Source: Jeotgalicoccus halotolerans
GTDB taxonomy: Bacteria > Bacillota > Bacilli > Staphylococcales > Salinicoccaceae
Length of the DNA stretch: 64,000 bases
Reading direction: 5' to 3'
Assembly: GCF_003387165.1 (NCBI RefSeq)
Contig: NZ_QUMW01000009.1
Location: 558,001 to 622,000, forward strand
Positions 8,692 to 21,436 of the stretch are shown here, piece after piece (within the stretch, counting starts at the first letter, position 1; every line of letters begins with the position of its first letter). The notes beneath the pieces are model-generated. The model was not told the origin of the DNA and did not search any database. It saw only the letters and a list, made by a program, of their open reading frames with translations. Position numbers and translations under genes: made by a program.

Positions 8692-10932
8692 TTACGCTGT
8701 AATTAATGTACGTAAATAATCTTTCATATTTTGGCCGGAAGACATTTTCAGTTTTGCCTCGGCTTCAATTTTAGTAGTTAAGCGTTTTAAATATTGACTG
8801 TTTTCTATATTGATCCCGCTCTGTACTTCATCCTTATATACTATACCATTTTCGAGGCGGATTCGTGACAAATCAGCTAAAATATCGGTAATAATTTTTA
8901 AATTTCTCATCGAAGTGCCTATTCTTTTTGCAAGATGTGGCGCATGGATAGATAAATCTATTGCCCCGTTCTTCGCATTCATAATAATTTCATCTGTCTG
9001 TTCAATCAGCTGTTTCGACGGCAGCCCTTCAAAAAACAGTTCATTTTTATCGTTGAAGATTACGATAATTTTAGAAGCCTGCAGCCCTTTCAGTGTTGTC
9101 TTCAGCTCCTCAAGATCATAAGGAATATCCCGCAGCACTACAGTATCCACCGCAATAGGCAGCGGGTCCCCGTACGTAAAGTAATTTTCTTTGCCGTCAT
9201 TACCTTCGCTCGTGACGAACAGATCATCGCTTTTAATAAGCGAAAAATCCTGCTCGTTTTTAGCACGCATATCAATAATCTGCAAATCGTCAATACGCGC
9301 ATCCATCAGGACCATCTGCAGTGTGCGCTTATGATTAAAGTCGTTAATATTCAGCCTGCCTATTAAACTGATTTTGTCGCCGCTCTGCACTTCGCTGTGA
9401 AGAAAACCGAATTTAAAGCCGATAATATCGATATCCAGCTCCTGCAGCGTAATTTTAATATGCGATAAGTCTTTGCCGACCTGACGGATACTCTTAACTG
9501 TCTGATTCGCAATCATAAATACCGGGGTATTAAAATCCTTGCCAAAAGGTTTTAATCTTCTGATGCGTTCAAAATCTTTCAGCGTTAAATTGTCACCCGT
9601 CACCTTATAATCAATATACTGAACAGGTTTTAAGTTAAGATTCAGCTCATTAAAATATCCGGTTATTGTTTTTTTAAATTCATCAAGAGAGTCTTCGTAG
9701 ATCGATAAGCCGAGCGCCTGCGAATGACCGCCAAGCGTATTGAAATAATCTGGATATTTTTTCAGAACACCGAGGAGATCAATACCTTCAATTGAACGTG
9801 CCGAACCTTTATACACATCAAAATCACTGCTCATAACAATCGCAGGCTTGCCGAACCTGTCGACGAGTCTCGATGCCACAATGCCGAGTACACCCTGATG
9901 CCAGTCATCGCCCGCGACAATATTAATTTCGTTACTTTCATCGACCTGTTCGGCCGCTTCTTTATAAATCGTTTCAACCAGTGCTTTTCTCTCGGTATTC
10001 AGTTCTTCAATGCCGGAGGCAATTTCATATGCACGGTTCTCATCATCCGCCAGTAACAGTTCCACACCAATTGACGCTTCGTCCATTCTCCCTGTCGCAT
10101 TTAACCTCGGTGCAATAGTAAAACCGATTGTCTCTTCGTCTATTATTCCTGTATGATTGCTCATTTTTAATAATGTTGATAAACCGAGCGGCGTCTTCTG
10201 ATTCAGTTCAGCGAGTCCTCTTGTTACGAGAAATTTATTCTCATCCGTCATCGAGACGATATCTGCGACTGTGCCTATAGCGACAAGTCCGAGATATTCA
10301 TCTTTAGCGAGACGAAGAGCCTGGATAACCTTGTAAGCAGCACCGACACCCGCAAGTTCCTGGAAAGGATATTTACTTTCCGGATAACCGGCATGAACGA
10401 TCACTGCATCCGGAATTTCATCTGCAAAAGCGTGGTGATCTATAATCACTGTATCGATATTATTTTCACGGAGCAGTGCGATTTCCTTTGCTGCTGCGAC
10501 ACCGTTGTCAACCGTAATCACAAGATCTGTATTCCCGACGACTTCGAATTCAAAGAAATCGTAGTTCGGACCGTAGCCGTGTTCCATTCTGTTCGGGATA
10601 AAATAAAAAACATTTTCATTTTCAGCTCTCAGCGCGTCGTATAAAATCGCGGTGCTGGTTATCCCGTCCGCATCATAGTCGCCGTAAATTAAAATTCGGG
10701 ACTCCGCGTCCAGATGTTTTTTAATCATTGCTGCCGCTTCATTAATATTTGGCATATACTGCCAGTTATACTCTGACGGCGCCAGAATATCATCCACCTG
10801 CTCCTGTGTATTATAACCCCGGTTTTCAAGCAAGGTTACTTCCAGATGATTCAATTTATATTCTTTTTTAATATCCTCGCTTAACTGTTCAGTGCGTTCC
10901 CGCACCTGCCATGTATATTTTGATGTAAACAT
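8692..10932 (-). CDS. recJ: single-stranded-DNA exonuclease RecJ
   Basis: 5'-3' ssDNA exonuclease of the DHH family, used in recombination and repair. The DYDADGI, VDNGVAA and IDHH metal-binding motifs lie in the first 170 residues. A DHHA1 domain with [10 protein letters not shown] follows near residue 400, then an OB-type domain and a long Firmicutes C-terminal domain. The ATG at 10932 ([10 protein letters not shown]) was preferred over GTG 10941, which is part of the AAGGTGAT ribosome site. About 746 residues. First gene of the recJ-apt unit. Confidence 0.93.
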   Translation of the reverse strand: MFTSKYTWQVRERTEQLSEDIKKEYKLNHLEVTLLENRGYNTQEQVDDILAPSEYNWQYMPNINEAAAMIKKHLDAESRILIYGDYDADGITSTAILYDALRAENENVFYFIPNRMEHGYGPNYDFFEFEVVGNTDLVITVDNGVAAAKEIALLRENNIDTVIIDHHAFADEIPDAVIVHAGYPESKYPFQELAGVGAAYKVIQALRLAKDEYLGLVAIGTVADIVSMTDENKFLVTRGLAELNQKTPLGLSTLLKMSNHTGIIDEETIGFTIAPRLNATGRMDEASIGVELLLADDENRAYEIASGIEELNTERKALVETIYKEAAEQVDESNEINIVAGDDWHQGVLGIVASRLVDRFGKPAIVMSSDFDVYKGSARSIEGIDLLGVLKKYPDYFNTLGGHSQALGLSIYEDSLDEFKKTITGYFNELNLNLKPVQYIDYKVTGDNLTLKDFERIRRLKPFGKDFNTPVFMIANQTVKSIRQVGKDLSHIKITLQELDIDIIGFKFGFLHSEVQSGDKISLIGRLNINDFNHKRTLQMVLMDARIDDLQIIDMRAKNEQDFSLIKSDDLFVTSEGNDGKENYFTYGDPLPIAVDTVVLRDIPYDLEELKTTLKGLQASKIIVIFNDKNELFFEGLPSKQLIEQTDEIIMNAKNGAIDLSIHAPHLAKRIGTSMRNLKIITDILADLSRIRLENGIVYKDEVQSGINIENSQYLKRLTTKIEAEAKLKMSSGQNMKDYLRTLITA

Positions 10933-10945
10933 AATTATCACCTTT

Positions 10946-10978
10946 TTAAAAAACGCCCAGGCGCACCCGGACGTTTTG
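10946..10978 (-). terminator. terminator downstream of secDF
   Basis: On the minus strand AAAACGTCCGGG pairs with CCTGGGCGTTTT around a TGCG loop, using two G-U pairs, and a T tract follows. Confidence 0.7.
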
Positions 10979-10990
10979 AATTTACTATTA

Positions 10991-13270
10991 TTATACTACC
11001 ACTTTATCATCATTTTTAGCTTTCTCAGTATAGACAACAATTTCTCCGCCTGATTTTCTAAGCTGTCTGCGTTTTAAGACACCCCACAGCTGGATTGCAA
11101 TGAAGAACGATGAATATACACCGCTCATCAGACCGATAAACAAGGCCAGCGAGAAGTTGAATATCGACGATGCACCGAAGAAGACTAAGAAGATAATCAC
11201 GATTAAAACAGTCAGCACTGTATTGATTGAGCGTGTTGCTGTCTGTCTTAATGACCGGTTAATGACAATATTAATCTCTTCTTCGCTTCTGAACACTTTA
11301 ATTTTCCGATTGTTTTCACGAATTCTGTCCATGGTCACAATCGTGTCGTTAATCGAATAACCGACAACGGTCAGTACTGCAGCGATTATAGTAATATCCA
11401 CTTCGATGCGGAAGACAGAAAATACTGCAAAGATAATCAGCACGTCATGCAAGAGAGCCAGCACAGCAGGCAGCGCCATACGCCATTCGAACCGGATTGA
11501 AGCATAAATAATAATACCGACAGAAGCGATAATCAGTGCAATAATTGCATTCTGTGCAAGTTCCTGGCCGATAACCGGACTGACTGTGCTGATCATAGGT
11601 TCATTGCCGTACATTTCATTAAAGTGTGTCTGCATCTCAGTCACTTCCTGCTGCGACAGATCAGTACCGTAGCGGGCAACAATTGTATCCGGTCCCGAGA
11701 CTGTCAGGTTTTCCGGAGGAATACCGAGGCTATCAAGCTCACTTTCGACTTCTTCAACTGCCGCCGTGCCGTCTGTCACAATATCTGCTCTTGTACCGCT
11801 TGTAAAGTCGATTCCAAGATTCAGCTTAAATACAAAGAGAATAATTAGTCCTGCCGCGACGAGTAAAGCACTGAAGGCAAAAAATTTATTCGCATGCTTA
11901 ACGAAATTAAAACGGTCCCATGGGGTACTTAAATCTTCAATCTCTTTACCTTCAGAGATATTATGAATACTTTTCGCATTTACCCCGAACCAGCCTTTTT
12001 TGTTATAAGCATAATTCGACTGAACAATCAGGGACATAATCACCCGCGTTAAGAATACCGCCGTAACAAAGCTCATTAAAATTGAGAGCATGAGCATAGT
12101 TGCAAATCCTTTAACGCTGCTCGTACCAAAAATAAACAGGACTACAGCAGCAATTAAAGTTGTCAGGTTAGCATCAATAATGGTCCATAAAGAAGATGAT
12201 GCCGCTTTTTTATATGCCTGTTTTAAACTGCGGCCGATACGCAGTTCATCTTTTATTCTTTCGTACAGAATTATATTTGCATCCACAGCCATACCGACAC
12301 CTAATATCAGAGCCGCAATACCCGGCAAGGTCAGTACACCGCTGATCGCATTAAAACCGCCCAGTGTCAGGAATATATACACACTGAGTGTAATTACCGC
12401 AATAAAACCTGGTATTCTGTAGAATACCAGCATGAACAGAAATACAAGCCCAATACCAATCAGACCAGCTGTAACAGTTTCATCGAGCGCCTGCTCACCG
12501 AACTGCGCGCCGACAGAAGTAGAGTATACTTCGTCGAGTTTTACTGGCAGCGAACCTGAGTTAAGAAGCGCTGAAATATTTTGTGCACGTTCGACGCCCT
12601 CCTGGCCTTCAAAGCCGCCTGAAATCATTACATCAGTCGAATTAATCGGCTGTGACACCGTCGGTGCAGAGATAAATTTCGGATTTTCTTTTTGCACTTC
12701 CTCTAGAAATGAATCTTCACCTTCTGTGAAATCCATCCAGATTACCATCAGGTTTTCACCCGAAGGACGCTGTGAAATTTCTTCAGTCACTTCTTTAAAC
12801 TTATTGCTGTCACGCAGTTCTAAAGACACCATGGCATTGTTCATCTCATCATAATCCTGAGACGCACCGCCCTGGACTAAGTCTTTGCCGGACAGCAGTA
12901 CATTATCGTCGACGTCGCGAATTGTCAGTTCAGCCTGGGTGCTTAAAAGCTCCCTTGCTTCCTGCTGGTCATCGACACCGGCAAGCTGCACCCGGATTCT
13001 GTTATTATCTTCAATTTGTATATTCGGTTCCGACACACCGAGCACGTTGACTCTTGAATCAAGGGTCGAAGCTGTGCTCCGGACTGCGCTGTCATCAATC
13101 GTATCTCCTTCTTCAAGAGGTTCGACCTGATATAGAACTTCAAAACCGCCCTGGAGATCCAGGCCGAGATTGACGTTATTTAATACATCTTTAAGCGTTA
13201 AGGCGATTGTTGTAAACAGTACAACAACAATCATCAGTGCAATAATTAATTTACTGGATTTCTTTTTCAC
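10991..13270 (-). CDS. secDF: fused Sec translocon accessory protein SecDF
   Basis: Single-chain SecD-SecF fusion of 759 residues that uses the proton gradient to help SecYEG export. The SecD half (about 1-420) has an N-terminal helix, the NLGLDLQGG motif near residue 35, a large extracellular domain and five further helices. The SecF half (about 450-745) repeats the plan, with NLGIDFTSG. Fusion of the two is usual in Bacilli. Start is GTG at 13270 with GAGGTG five bases upstream. A 96-bp gap with a terminator separates it from yajC. Confidence 0.96.
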   Translation of the reverse strand: MKKKSSKLIIALMIVVVLFTTIALTLKDVLNNVNLGLDLQGGFEVLYQVEPLEEGDTIDDSAVRSTASTLDSRVNVLGVSEPNIQIEDNNRIRVQLAGVDDQQEARELLSTQAELTIRDVDDNVLLSGKDLVQGGASQDYDEMNNAMVSLELRDSNKFKEVTEEISQRPSGENLMVIWMDFTEGEDSFLEEVQKENPKFISAPTVSQPINSTDVMISGGFEGQEGVERAQNISALLNSGSLPVKLDEVYSTSVGAQFGEQALDETVTAGLIGIGLVFLFMLVFYRIPGFIAVITLSVYIFLTLGGFNAISGVLTLPGIAALILGVGMAVDANIILYERIKDELRIGRSLKQAYKKAASSSLWTIIDANLTTLIAAVVLFIFGTSSVKGFATMLMLSILMSFVTAVFLTRVIMSLIVQSNYAYNKKGWFGVNAKSIHNISEGKEIEDLSTPWDRFNFVKHANKFFAFSALLVAAGLIILFVFKLNLGIDFTSGTRADIVTDGTAAVEEVESELDSLGIPPENLTVSGPDTIVARYGTDLSQQEVTEMQTHFNEMYGNEPMISTVSPVIGQELAQNAIIALIIASVGIIIYASIRFEWRMALPAVLALLHDVLIIFAVFSVFRIEVDITIIAAVLTVVGYSINDTIVTMDRIRENNRKIKVFRSEEEINIVINRSLRQTATRSINTVLTVLIVIIFLVFFGASSIFNFSLALFIGLMSGVYSSFFIAIQLWGVLKRRQLRKSGGEIVVYTEKAKNDDKVVV

Positions 13271-13325
13271 GTTGACACCTCTAGTTTTTACAGTGAGTTA
13301 ATTATAACGTTAAAAATTACAAAGA

Positions 13326-13354
13326 TAAATAAAAAAGCCGACGAATGCCGACTT
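13326..13354 (-). terminator. terminator between yajC and secDF
   Basis: On the minus strand AAGTCGGC pairs with GTCGGCTT through two G-U pairs around ATTC, and TTTTTT follows. On the plus strand this reads as two direct copies of GCCGAC, so it works in one direction only. Confidence 0.6.
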
Positions 13355-13366
13355 AGGTTTTTGTAT

Positions 13367-13624
13367 TTATTTTACAACTTCTTTTAGAGCGACACGGTCA
13401 AATTTAAGAACTGCCGACTCATCAGTACGTAAGTACATGTGCTTCTGGTCGAAAGACTCTACAGTACCATGCAAACCGCCGATTGTAATGACTTCATCGC
13501 CTTTTTGCAGTCCAGCCTGCATTTCCTGTACCGCTTTTTGTCTCTTTTGAGCCGGGCGGATCATTAGGAAATACATAACTAAAACTAAAACGATTATCGG
13601 TGCGAAAGTTACGAGTAATTCCAT
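13367..13624 (-). CDS. yajC: preprotein translocase subunit YajC
   Basis: Small single-pass membrane protein (85 residues) associated with SecDF. An N-terminal transmembrane helix (about 4-22) is followed by the MIRPAQKRQK motif and a small beta domain (GDEVITIGGLHGTV). The start ATG has GGAGG upstream. It is 18 bases downstream of tgt, the usual tgt-yajC-secDF order. Confidence 0.95.
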   Translation of the reverse strand: MELLVTFAPIIVLVLVMYFLMIRPAQKRQKAVQEMQAGLQKGDEVITIGGLHGTVESFDQKHMYLRTDESAVLKFDRVALKEVVK

Positions 13625-13642
13625 TGCGCAATTTCCTCCTGC

Positions 13643-15824
<2,182 letters not shown>

Positions 15825-15844
15825 GTGTTTCCTCCTAAACCAGC

Positions 15845-16843
15845 TTAAGTCAAATCAATATTTTTAAAATATTCAAATGATTTCGCTGTGGCTTTACGCC
15901 CTCTTGGTGTCCGTTCCAAAAATCCGCGCTGGATTAAATACGGTTCATATACATCATTCAGTGTCACGACTTCTTCGCCGATGGATACTGCAACGGTTTC
16001 GAGGCCGACGGGACCGCCTCCGTATGTACCGATAATGGTCCGCATAATTTTATGGTCAACCGGTTCGAGGCCTTCCGGATCGACCTCCAGCACTTTAAGT
16101 GCATAATTCGTAGTATCCAGTGTAATTGCTTCTTCACCTTTAACCATTGAAAAGTCTCTGACGCGCCGGAGCAGTCTGTTTGCTATTCTCGGCGTGCCGC
16201 GTGATCTTCTCGCGAGCTCGTCCAGACTGTTTTCCGGAATCGCCACTTCAAAAATATCCGCTGTCCGTTCGATAATCAGCTTCAGGCTGTCAAGGTCGTA
16301 ATACTGCAGTCTGAGCTGTACCCCGAAACGGTCTCTGAGCGGTGCTGAAAGACTTCCGAAACGGGTCGTTGCGCCGACTAAAGTAAACGGCGGCAAATCG
16401 ATTCTGATACTTCTCGCTTCATCGCCCTGACCGATGACCACATCGATAAAGAAATCTTCCATGGCGGAATATAAAATTTCTTCAACGAAACGCGGCAGTC
16501 TGTGAATTTCATCGATAAAGAGCACATCACCCGGTTCTAAACTGGATAAAATCGCAGCGAGGTCACCGGCTCGTTCAACCGCCGGCCCGGATGTCGTCTT
16601 AATATTAACGTTCATTTCAGCAGCGATAATATTGGCAAGCGTCGTTTTACCGAGCCCCGGCGGACCATGCAGAATTACATGATCCAGCGCTTCTTCACGC
16701 ATTCTTGCCGCCTCGATAAACACGCTTAAATTATTTTTAAGCGCATCCTGTCCGATGTACTGCTGCAATTTTGCCGGCCGGAGCGATAATTCGAGCGACG
16801 CTTCATCATCGTGCTCATGCTCATCCAAAATACGTTCATCCAT
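15845..16843 (-). CDS. ruvB: Holliday junction branch-migration ATPase RuvB
   Basis: AAA+ hexameric motor that drives branch migration with RuvA. The 332 residues show Walker [12 protein letters not shown] near residue 60, Walker [10 protein letters not shown] near residue 108, sensor motif GATTR near 160 and a C-terminal winged-helix domain. It lies 13 bases after ruvA and 20 bases before queA, consistent with one transcript. Confidence 0.97.
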   Translation of the reverse strand: MDERILDEHEHDDEASLELSLRPAKLQQYIGQDALKNNLSVFIEAARMREEALDHVILHGPPGLGKTTLANIIAAEMNVNIKTTSGPAVERAGDLAAILSSLEPGDVLFIDEIHRLPRFVEEILYSAMEDFFIDVVIGQGDEARSIRIDLPPFTLVGATTRFGSLSAPLRDRFGVQLRLQYYDLDSLKLIIERTADIFEVAIPENSLDELARRSRGTPRIANRLLRRVRDFSMVKGEEAITLDTTNYALKVLEVDPEGLEPVDHKIMRTIIGTYGGGPVGLETVAVSIGEEVVTLNDVYEPYLIQRGFLERTPRGRKATAKSFEYFKNIDLT

Positions 16844-16856
16844 TACTTCACCCCGT

Positions 16857-17453
16857 TTAATTTAGTAATAGTTTAAGTCCAAGCTTCACTGCTTCGTCAA
16901 CAGAACTGATATTTTCTTTTGCAAGTTTCTTCTCGATGCGTGTCAGCTCACGTTTCGAGTAGCCAAGAACTTCAAGCGCGAGCAGTGCCTCATCGACGTA
17001 TACAGAATCTGCAGCAGCTGCTGCTGCTGTTTCAGCAGGATCCGCTGTTTCATCCGGCTTCAGCTTGCCTTTTAAGTCGAGAATAATCTGGCTGGCACTT
17101 TTTTTCCCGATGCCCGGGAATTTCTGCATAAAAGCATTATCTTCCCGTTCTATTGCATTGATTATTTCATTCGGCGTTGCTGCAGCAAGTATAGCCAAGG
17201 CACTTTTAGGACCAATCCCTGTCACTTTCAAGAGGGATTTAAACATTGATTTTTCACTCTCACTGGTAAAGCCGTACAGCGTATGTGCATCGTCTCTTAC
17301 TATGAGCTCTGTAAAAATCGTTACATCCGTATTGATATAGCGTTCAAGCCGGAACGGATTTGGTACGAGCAGCAAATACCCGATACCGCCTGTCTCCACA
17401 GTCGCTCCAGCTGGTTTGACTTCCGTCAGCTTACCTTTTATATACTGGTACAT
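16857..17453 (-). CDS. ruvA: Holliday junction binding protein RuvA
   Basis: Tetrameric protein that binds four-way junctions and loads RuvB. The N-terminal OB fold ([12 protein letters not shown]...) is followed by two helix-hairpin-helix motifs ([13 protein letters not shown] and [13 protein letters not shown]). An alanine-rich flexible linker (about 140-155) and the C-terminal RuvB-binding domain ([12 protein letters not shown]) complete it. The 198 residues are the usual length. It starts 10 bases after the obg stop. Confidence 0.96.
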   Translation of the reverse strand: MYQYIKGKLTEVKPAGATVETGGIGYLLLVPNPFRLERYINTDVTIFTELIVRDDAHTLYGFTSESEKSMFKSLLKVTGIGPKSALAILAAATPNEIINAIEREDNAFMQKFPGIGKKSASQIILDLKGKLKPDETADPAETAAAAAADSVYVDEALLALEVLGYSKRELTRIEKKLAKENISSVDEAVKLGLKLLLN

Positions 17454-17463
17454 TTATGATCAC

Positions 17464-18744
17464 CTATTCTACAAATTCAAACTCTCCGCCTAAAATACGC
17501 ACAATATTTCCAGCCTGTATACCGCGGTCGCGGAGTGCATCATCGATACCCATCGTGCGCATTTGTCTTGCGAATCTGCGTACTGCAGCTTCGCGGTTAA
17601 AGTCTGTCATCATGAACAGACGTTCAATTGCTGCGCCTGATACAACATAGGCGCCGTCATCATCACGTGTAATTTCAAATTTATCAGGATCTTTTTCATG
17701 ACGGTATACAACGCGGCTTTCCGTCTCAATCTCTTCTTTAACAACCGGCTGTTCTTCAAGCAGATCTGCCACTTTATATAGAAGCGCATCGATATTTTCA
17801 CCCGTTGCTGCTGAAATTTGTACAATTTCACTCTCCGAATCAATGCCGTCTATAAAGTTATTAATTATTTCTTCATCGTGATCGATTAACTCCACTTTAT
17901 TTAAAGCGATAACTTCCGGACGCTCGAGGAGTTCTTCGTTGAACATCGCCATTTCCCGACGGATAGTTTTGTAATCTTCAACAGCATCTCTGCCGTCAGT
18001 TTCAGAAATGTCCACTACGTGCACGAGCACTTTTGTTCTTTCGATATGACGGAGGAACTGATGACCAAGCCCTGTCCCGCCTGATGCGCCTTCAATAAGT
18101 CCCGGCATATCAGCCATGACAAAGGTTCTTCCATCTTTTGTCTGTGCCACGCCGAGGTTCGGCTGCAGTGTAGTGAAGTGATAATCTCCGACTTTCGGTT
18201 TCGCCTTTGATACAGTACCAAGCAGGGTTGACTTACCGACACTTGGAAAACCGACAATACCGACATCCGCCATCATTTTAAGTTCCATTGTGACTTCGAG
18301 CTCATGACCTGGCTCCCCGTTTTCCGCAAAGTCCGGTGCCGGGTTGCGGCTTGTAGCAAAGCGGGAGTTGCCGCGCCCGCCGCGCCCGCCTTTAGCGATT
18401 ACCGCCTGCTGGCCGTGTTCAATCAGATCGGCAAGCGTTTCGCCATTCTCCGAGTTTTTAACTATGGTGCCGGGCGGCACTTTTAATACTAATGGCGCAC
18501 TGTTTTTACCGTGCATATTAGAATTCATTCCATTTTCTCCGTGGGATGCTTTAAAGTGACGCTGGAATCTGAAGTCCATTAAAGTTCTTAAGCCTTCATC
18601 TACTTCCATAATAATATCTGCACCGTTACCGCCGTCTCCGCCGGATGGCCCGCCCATCGGAATATATTTCTCTCTGCGGTATGCTACCAGACCGTTACCG
18701 CCGTTACCTGCTTTCAAGTGGACGGATACGTAATCTATAAACAT
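17464..18744 (-). CDS. obg: Obg family GTPase
   Basis: Essential GTPase linked to large-subunit assembly and the stringent response. The glycine-rich Obg fold (about 1-158, starting [18 protein letters not shown]) precedes the G domain with [18 protein letters not shown] and NKVE, and a C-terminal OCT domain covers about 345-426. The frame is open for another 27 codons upstream, but the AGGTGAG site and the conserved Obg start place initiation at 18744 (426 residues). A hairpin terminator lies between rpmA and this gene, so expression needs readthrough or a local promoter. Confidence 0.96.
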   Translation of the reverse strand: MFIDYVSVHLKAGNGGNGLVAYRREKYIPMGGPSGGDGGNGADIIMEVDEGLRTLMDFRFQRHFKASHGENGMNSNMHGKNSAPLVLKVPPGTIVKNSENGETLADLIEHGQQAVIAKGGRGGRGNSRFATSRNPAPDFAENGEPGHELEVTMELKMMADVGIVGFPSVGKSTLLGTVSKAKPKVGDYHFTTLQPNLGVAQTKDGRTFVMADMPGLIEGASGGTGLGHQFLRHIERTKVLVHVVDISETDGRDAVEDYKTIRREMAMFNEELLERPEVIALNKVELIDHDEEIINNFIDGIDSESEIVQISAATGENIDALLYKVADLLEEQPVVKEEIETESRVVYRHEKDPDKFEITRDDDGAYVVSGAAIERLFMMTDFNREAAVRRFARQMRTMGIDDALRDRGIQAGNIVRILGGEFEFVE

Positions 18745-18791
18745 AACACTCACCTCCATGTAAGATTCTTTATTTTTAATTATAACATTCA

Positions 18792-18820
18792 TAAAAAAAG
18801 ACATCAGCAGAAGCTGATGC
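18792..18820 (-). terminator. terminator downstream of rpmA
   Basis: Stem CATCAGC / GCTGATG with a 4-nt loop, followed on the minus strand by CTTTTTTT. Confidence 0.75.
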
Positions 18821-18830
18821 CACAAAATTA

Positions 18831-19115
18831 TTATTTTGCTTCCTGATATACAGAAACACGTTTTTTGTCGCGTCCGACACGTTCGAATTTAACAACACCG
18901 TCGATTTTCGCGAATAGCGTGTCATCTCCGCCGCGTCCTACGTTTTCACCAGGGTGAATTTTAGTACCGCGCTGACGGAATAAAATAGATCCGCCTGTTA
19001 CGAATTGTCCATCTTGTCTTTTGGCACCAAGGCGTTTTGATTCAGAGTCACGACCGTTTCTAGTCGACCCAACCCCTTTTTTCGATGCGAAGAACTGTAA
19101 GTTTAATTTTAACAT
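18831..19115 (-). CDS. rpmA: ribosomal protein L27, with N-terminal extension removed by Prp
   Basis: Large-subunit protein whose N-terminus reaches the peptidyl-transferase centre. This 94-residue form has the Firmicutes leader MLKLNLQFF in front of [15 protein letters not shown]. In staphylococci such leaders are cut between the two residues FF and A, here F9 and A10, by the cysteine protease Prp. The prp gene lies directly upstream in the same operon. The rest of the sequence is ordinary L27. Confidence 0.96.
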   Translation of the reverse strand: MLKLNLQFFASKKGVGSTRNGRDSESKRLGAKRQDGQFVTGGSILFRQRGTKIHPGENVGRGGDDTLFAKIDGVVKFERVGRDKKRVSVYQEAK

Positions 19116-19125
19116 TCAATACACC

Positions 19126-19446
19126 TCACTCATGTTCAATTTTTATAAATTCGCTATATTCTGATTCAATAGTTTTTAATGACACAATCATTGTTTCCAA
19201 AATCAATTGAACTCTGTCATCAGATGTATCTTCAAGCTTAACACTTAAATATCCACCTTCTTCGGCCATATCTATGGCCGGCTCGTAATCAGTAAGCGCA
19301 AATACTGCGTTCACACTGCCGAATACAACTGCCGAAGCACCTGCACATACGAGATCTTTTCCGTGAACATCAAAGTCCGCGTGTCCGTCCATCGTAAATC
19401 CGGTAATATGTTTCTCACTGTTACGGGCAACGATAACATTAATCAT
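19126..19446 (-). CDS. prp: ribosomal-processing cysteine protease Prp
   Basis: Small cysteine protease (106 residues) that removes the L27 N-terminal extension. The expected dyad is present: His22 in DGHADFD and Cys34 in DLVCAGAS. The gene is sandwiched between rplU and rpmA, its substrate gene. Its ATG overlaps the rplU stop (TAATG), indicating translational coupling. The family was formerly called YsxB. Confidence 0.93.
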   Translation of the reverse strand: MINVIVARNSEKHITGFTMDGHADFDVHGKDLVCAGASAVVFGSVNAVFALTDYEPAIDMAEEGGYLSVKLEDTSDDRVQLILETMIVSLKTIESEYSEFIKIEHE

Positions 19447-19754
19447 TACGCGTTGATTTTGCCGATTGTTAATTTAGTATAAGGCTGACGATGACCTTGT
19501 TTACGGCTGTAGTTTTTTCTGCGTTTGAACTTGATAACGTTAATCTTTTTACCGCGTCCATGCTTTTCAACTGTAGCTGTAACAGTAGCACCTTCAACTG
19601 TAGGAACTCCAACTTTAGCGCTGTCGCCTCCAACAAAAAGTACTTTGTCAAACGTGAATTCAGCGCCTTCTTCAACTTCTAATTTTTCAACGAAGATTGA
19701 TTGACCTTCTTCAACTTTTACCTGTTTACCACCTGTTTCGATGATTGCAAACAT
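19446..19754 (-). CDS. rplU: ribosomal protein L21
   Basis: Large-subunit ribosomal protein, 102 residues, with the family signature [19 protein letters not shown] near the C-terminus. The ATG is preceded by AGGAGGTG. It is the first gene of the rplU-prp-rpmA operon, behind a strong promoter and a structured leader. Confidence 0.97.
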   Translation of the reverse strand: MFAIIETGGKQVKVEEGQSIFVEKLEVEEGAEFTFDKVLFVGGDSAKVGVPTVEGATVTATVEKHGRGKKINVIKFKRRKNYSRKQGHRQPYTKLTIGKINA

Positions 19755-19847
19755 ACTTACACCTCCTATTATTTAAGACACGCCACTATAGGTGGGCTCT
19801 GCCGCTTAAACCTATATATGTGCGGTTGACGTTTACGTTTCATCAAC
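19755..19847 (-). promoter_or_regulatory. L21 leader RNA
   Basis: The roughly 90-nt leader of rplU contains complementary segments TATAGGT and ACCTATA, and a short GCAC/GTGT pairing outside them. Position and form fit the Firmicutes L21 leader motif, thought to mediate autogenous control. The identification rests on location and pairing, not a covariance search. Confidence 0.6.
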
Positions 19848-19853
19848 TACTGT

Positions 19854-19882
19854 ATTATATAAAATATAAGTGGCTGTGTCAA
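19854..19882 (-). promoter_or_regulatory. sigma-A promoter of rplU-prp-rpmA
   Basis: Perfect -35 TTGACA (19877-19882) and -10 TATAAT (19854-19859) with 17-bp spacing. The -35 overlaps the mreD stop codon. Confidence 0.9.
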
Positions 19883-20397
19883 TTGATTCTCCGCAATTCT
19901 TTTCTGACCTTCGCCGTCTGAATGGCAAGGACATAAAGGATAACGAAAAACAGCGCACTGACCAGTACGCTAGGGATTGCCCGGAGCGCGATATAGTCGA
20001 AGAACGGCATCGCTATAAAATCGAGCACCCGGTAAATCGCGTACTGGTATAAATCGAAAAGAAATGTGTTCAGCAGGACGACAAAGGCCATCGCTACAAA
20101 ATCCCTGTAGAACACTCTGAAAGCTGCCTGCATAAAGACTACGAAGGCGATAAAACCAAAGATGTGAACACCGTACAGCGAACCGATGTACACATCGAGC
20201 ATAATACCGAATACAGCAGCAAAAAACATACTGATTCCCGGCCCTGCGTATATCGTTAAAAGCAGAATATACATAAACAGAAGCTTCGGCACAAAGTAAA
20301 CTTCAACTCCAAAAACCATCATCGGACTGAAGCCGGTAAAAGCCATATCAGTATACATGAGTAATATTCCTATAATAAAAATTACTATCGTCTGCAT
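19879..20397 (-). CDS. mreD: rod-shape determining protein MreD
   Basis: Integral membrane protein with about five helices that works with MreC in cell-wall elongation and shape complexes. The longest frame begins at a TTG (20406) only about one base from GGAGG. The ATG at 20397 (MQTIVIFIIGILLMYTD) has about 10-nt spacing and is preferred, giving 172 residues. It starts 5 bases after mreC. MreB is not in the window, as usual for Staphylococcaceae, where mreCD sit in front of rplU. Confidence 0.85.
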   Translation of the reverse strand: MQTIVIFIIGILLMYTDMAFTGFSPMMVFGVEVYFVPKLLFMYILLLTIYAGPGISMFFAAVFGIMLDVYIGSLYGVHIFGFIAFVVFMQAAFRVFYRDFVAMAFVVLLNTFLFDLYQYAIYRVLDFIAMPFFDYIALRAIPSVLVSALFFVILYVLAIQTAKVRKELRRIN

Positions 20398-20402
20398 ATT
20401 TG

Positions 20403-21257
20403 TCAATCCTCCAGTGACTCAGGATCGCGTTTTAAGACAAACACATTATCCACATCATTTAAGTCACTGTTCATCTGTACATAAGCGTTCTGGCTCAGCC
20501 CGTATTCATCGTTTTCAACTTCCACTACTTTACCGATAACAATACCTTCAGGGAAAGCACCTGTCAGTCCCGATGTAAATACTTCGTCGCCTTTTTCAAG
20601 TTTTACCTGGCTTTTAATATTTTCCACGACCAGCACATCATTTTCCGTATCGAAGTTACGGATGTTGCCGTATACAGCTTCATCGTTGTGTCTTACTTCA
20701 ACCGACAGGTTATTTTGTGATGCATTCGTCGAAATCATCTCGATAAAACTCGAATTACCGTTAACGCGTTTAACAATCCCGACCAGTCCTTCCGATGTCG
20801 ACACTGCCATGCCTTCTTTAATGCCGTCTTTTTCTCCCTTATCAATCGTAAAGGATTCGAGCCACTGGTCAGGTGCACGTGAAATAACCCGGGCATTGAC
20901 AGTCTCGTAAGCCATACTGGAACTTACTTCCAGAGACTCTCGCAGCTCTTCGTTTTCAGCCTTGAGACGTTCATTGTCCGACTGCAGCTGCGGCAGCATA
21001 TCGAGCTGCTGTTTCAGTTTCTCGTTTTCTTCAAGTGCACTGAAACTTCCTGCTATGTTTGAAAATATATTTCCTATAAAGCTGAACGGCGCATCGACAA
21101 CCTTTTGAGTCGCGGCTGCCGTATCACCGGTGAACTGCTCCGCTTTCGTTGTGGAATCTCTGTCCGACAAAGAAAAACCGATTAATGCAATTAATACTAC
21201 TATGCCAAACAGCACGATTAACATGCGGTTTCGATTAAAAAAATTAATCACTCTCAT
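20403..21257 (-). CDS. mreC: rod-shape determining protein MreC
   Basis: Bitopic membrane protein with an extracellular beta-barrel domain. An N-terminal helix (about 10-30) is followed by a coiled coil (about 65-110, rich in Glu, Leu and Lys) and the MreC beta domain (VNARVISRAPDQWLESFTI...). The frame extends 13 codons upstream, but the GGGGG site and the MRVINFFNRNRM start typical of staphylococcal MreC support 21257, giving 284 residues. It is cotranscribed with mreD. Confidence 0.92.
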   Translation of the reverse strand: MRVINFFNRNRMLIVLFGIVVLIALIGFSLSDRDSTTKAEQFTGDTAAATQKVVDAPFSFIGNIFSNIAGSFSALEENEKLKQQLDMLPQLQSDNERLKAENEELRESLEVSSSMAYETVNARVISRAPDQWLESFTIDKGEKDGIKEGMAVSTSEGLVGIVKRVNGNSSFIEMISTNASQNNLSVEVRHNDEAVYGNIRNFDTENDVLVVENIKSQVKLEKGDEVFTSGLTGAFPEGIVIGKVVEVENDEYGLSQNAYVQMNSDLNDVDNVFVLKRDPESLED

Positions 21258-21436
21258 GCCGCCCCCAAAATTTAATATCTGGGTAAATAATACCACATTT
21301 GATGACAGACAATAAACTAATCTTGATAGAGTTCTGTAATCTCATCGAGTCTTTCTGCAAATGTTTTTAAATCTTTATCATATATAAGTAACTATATGAA
21401 ACACTTCTCTCTTGAATCAATTCAGATAATCTTTAA

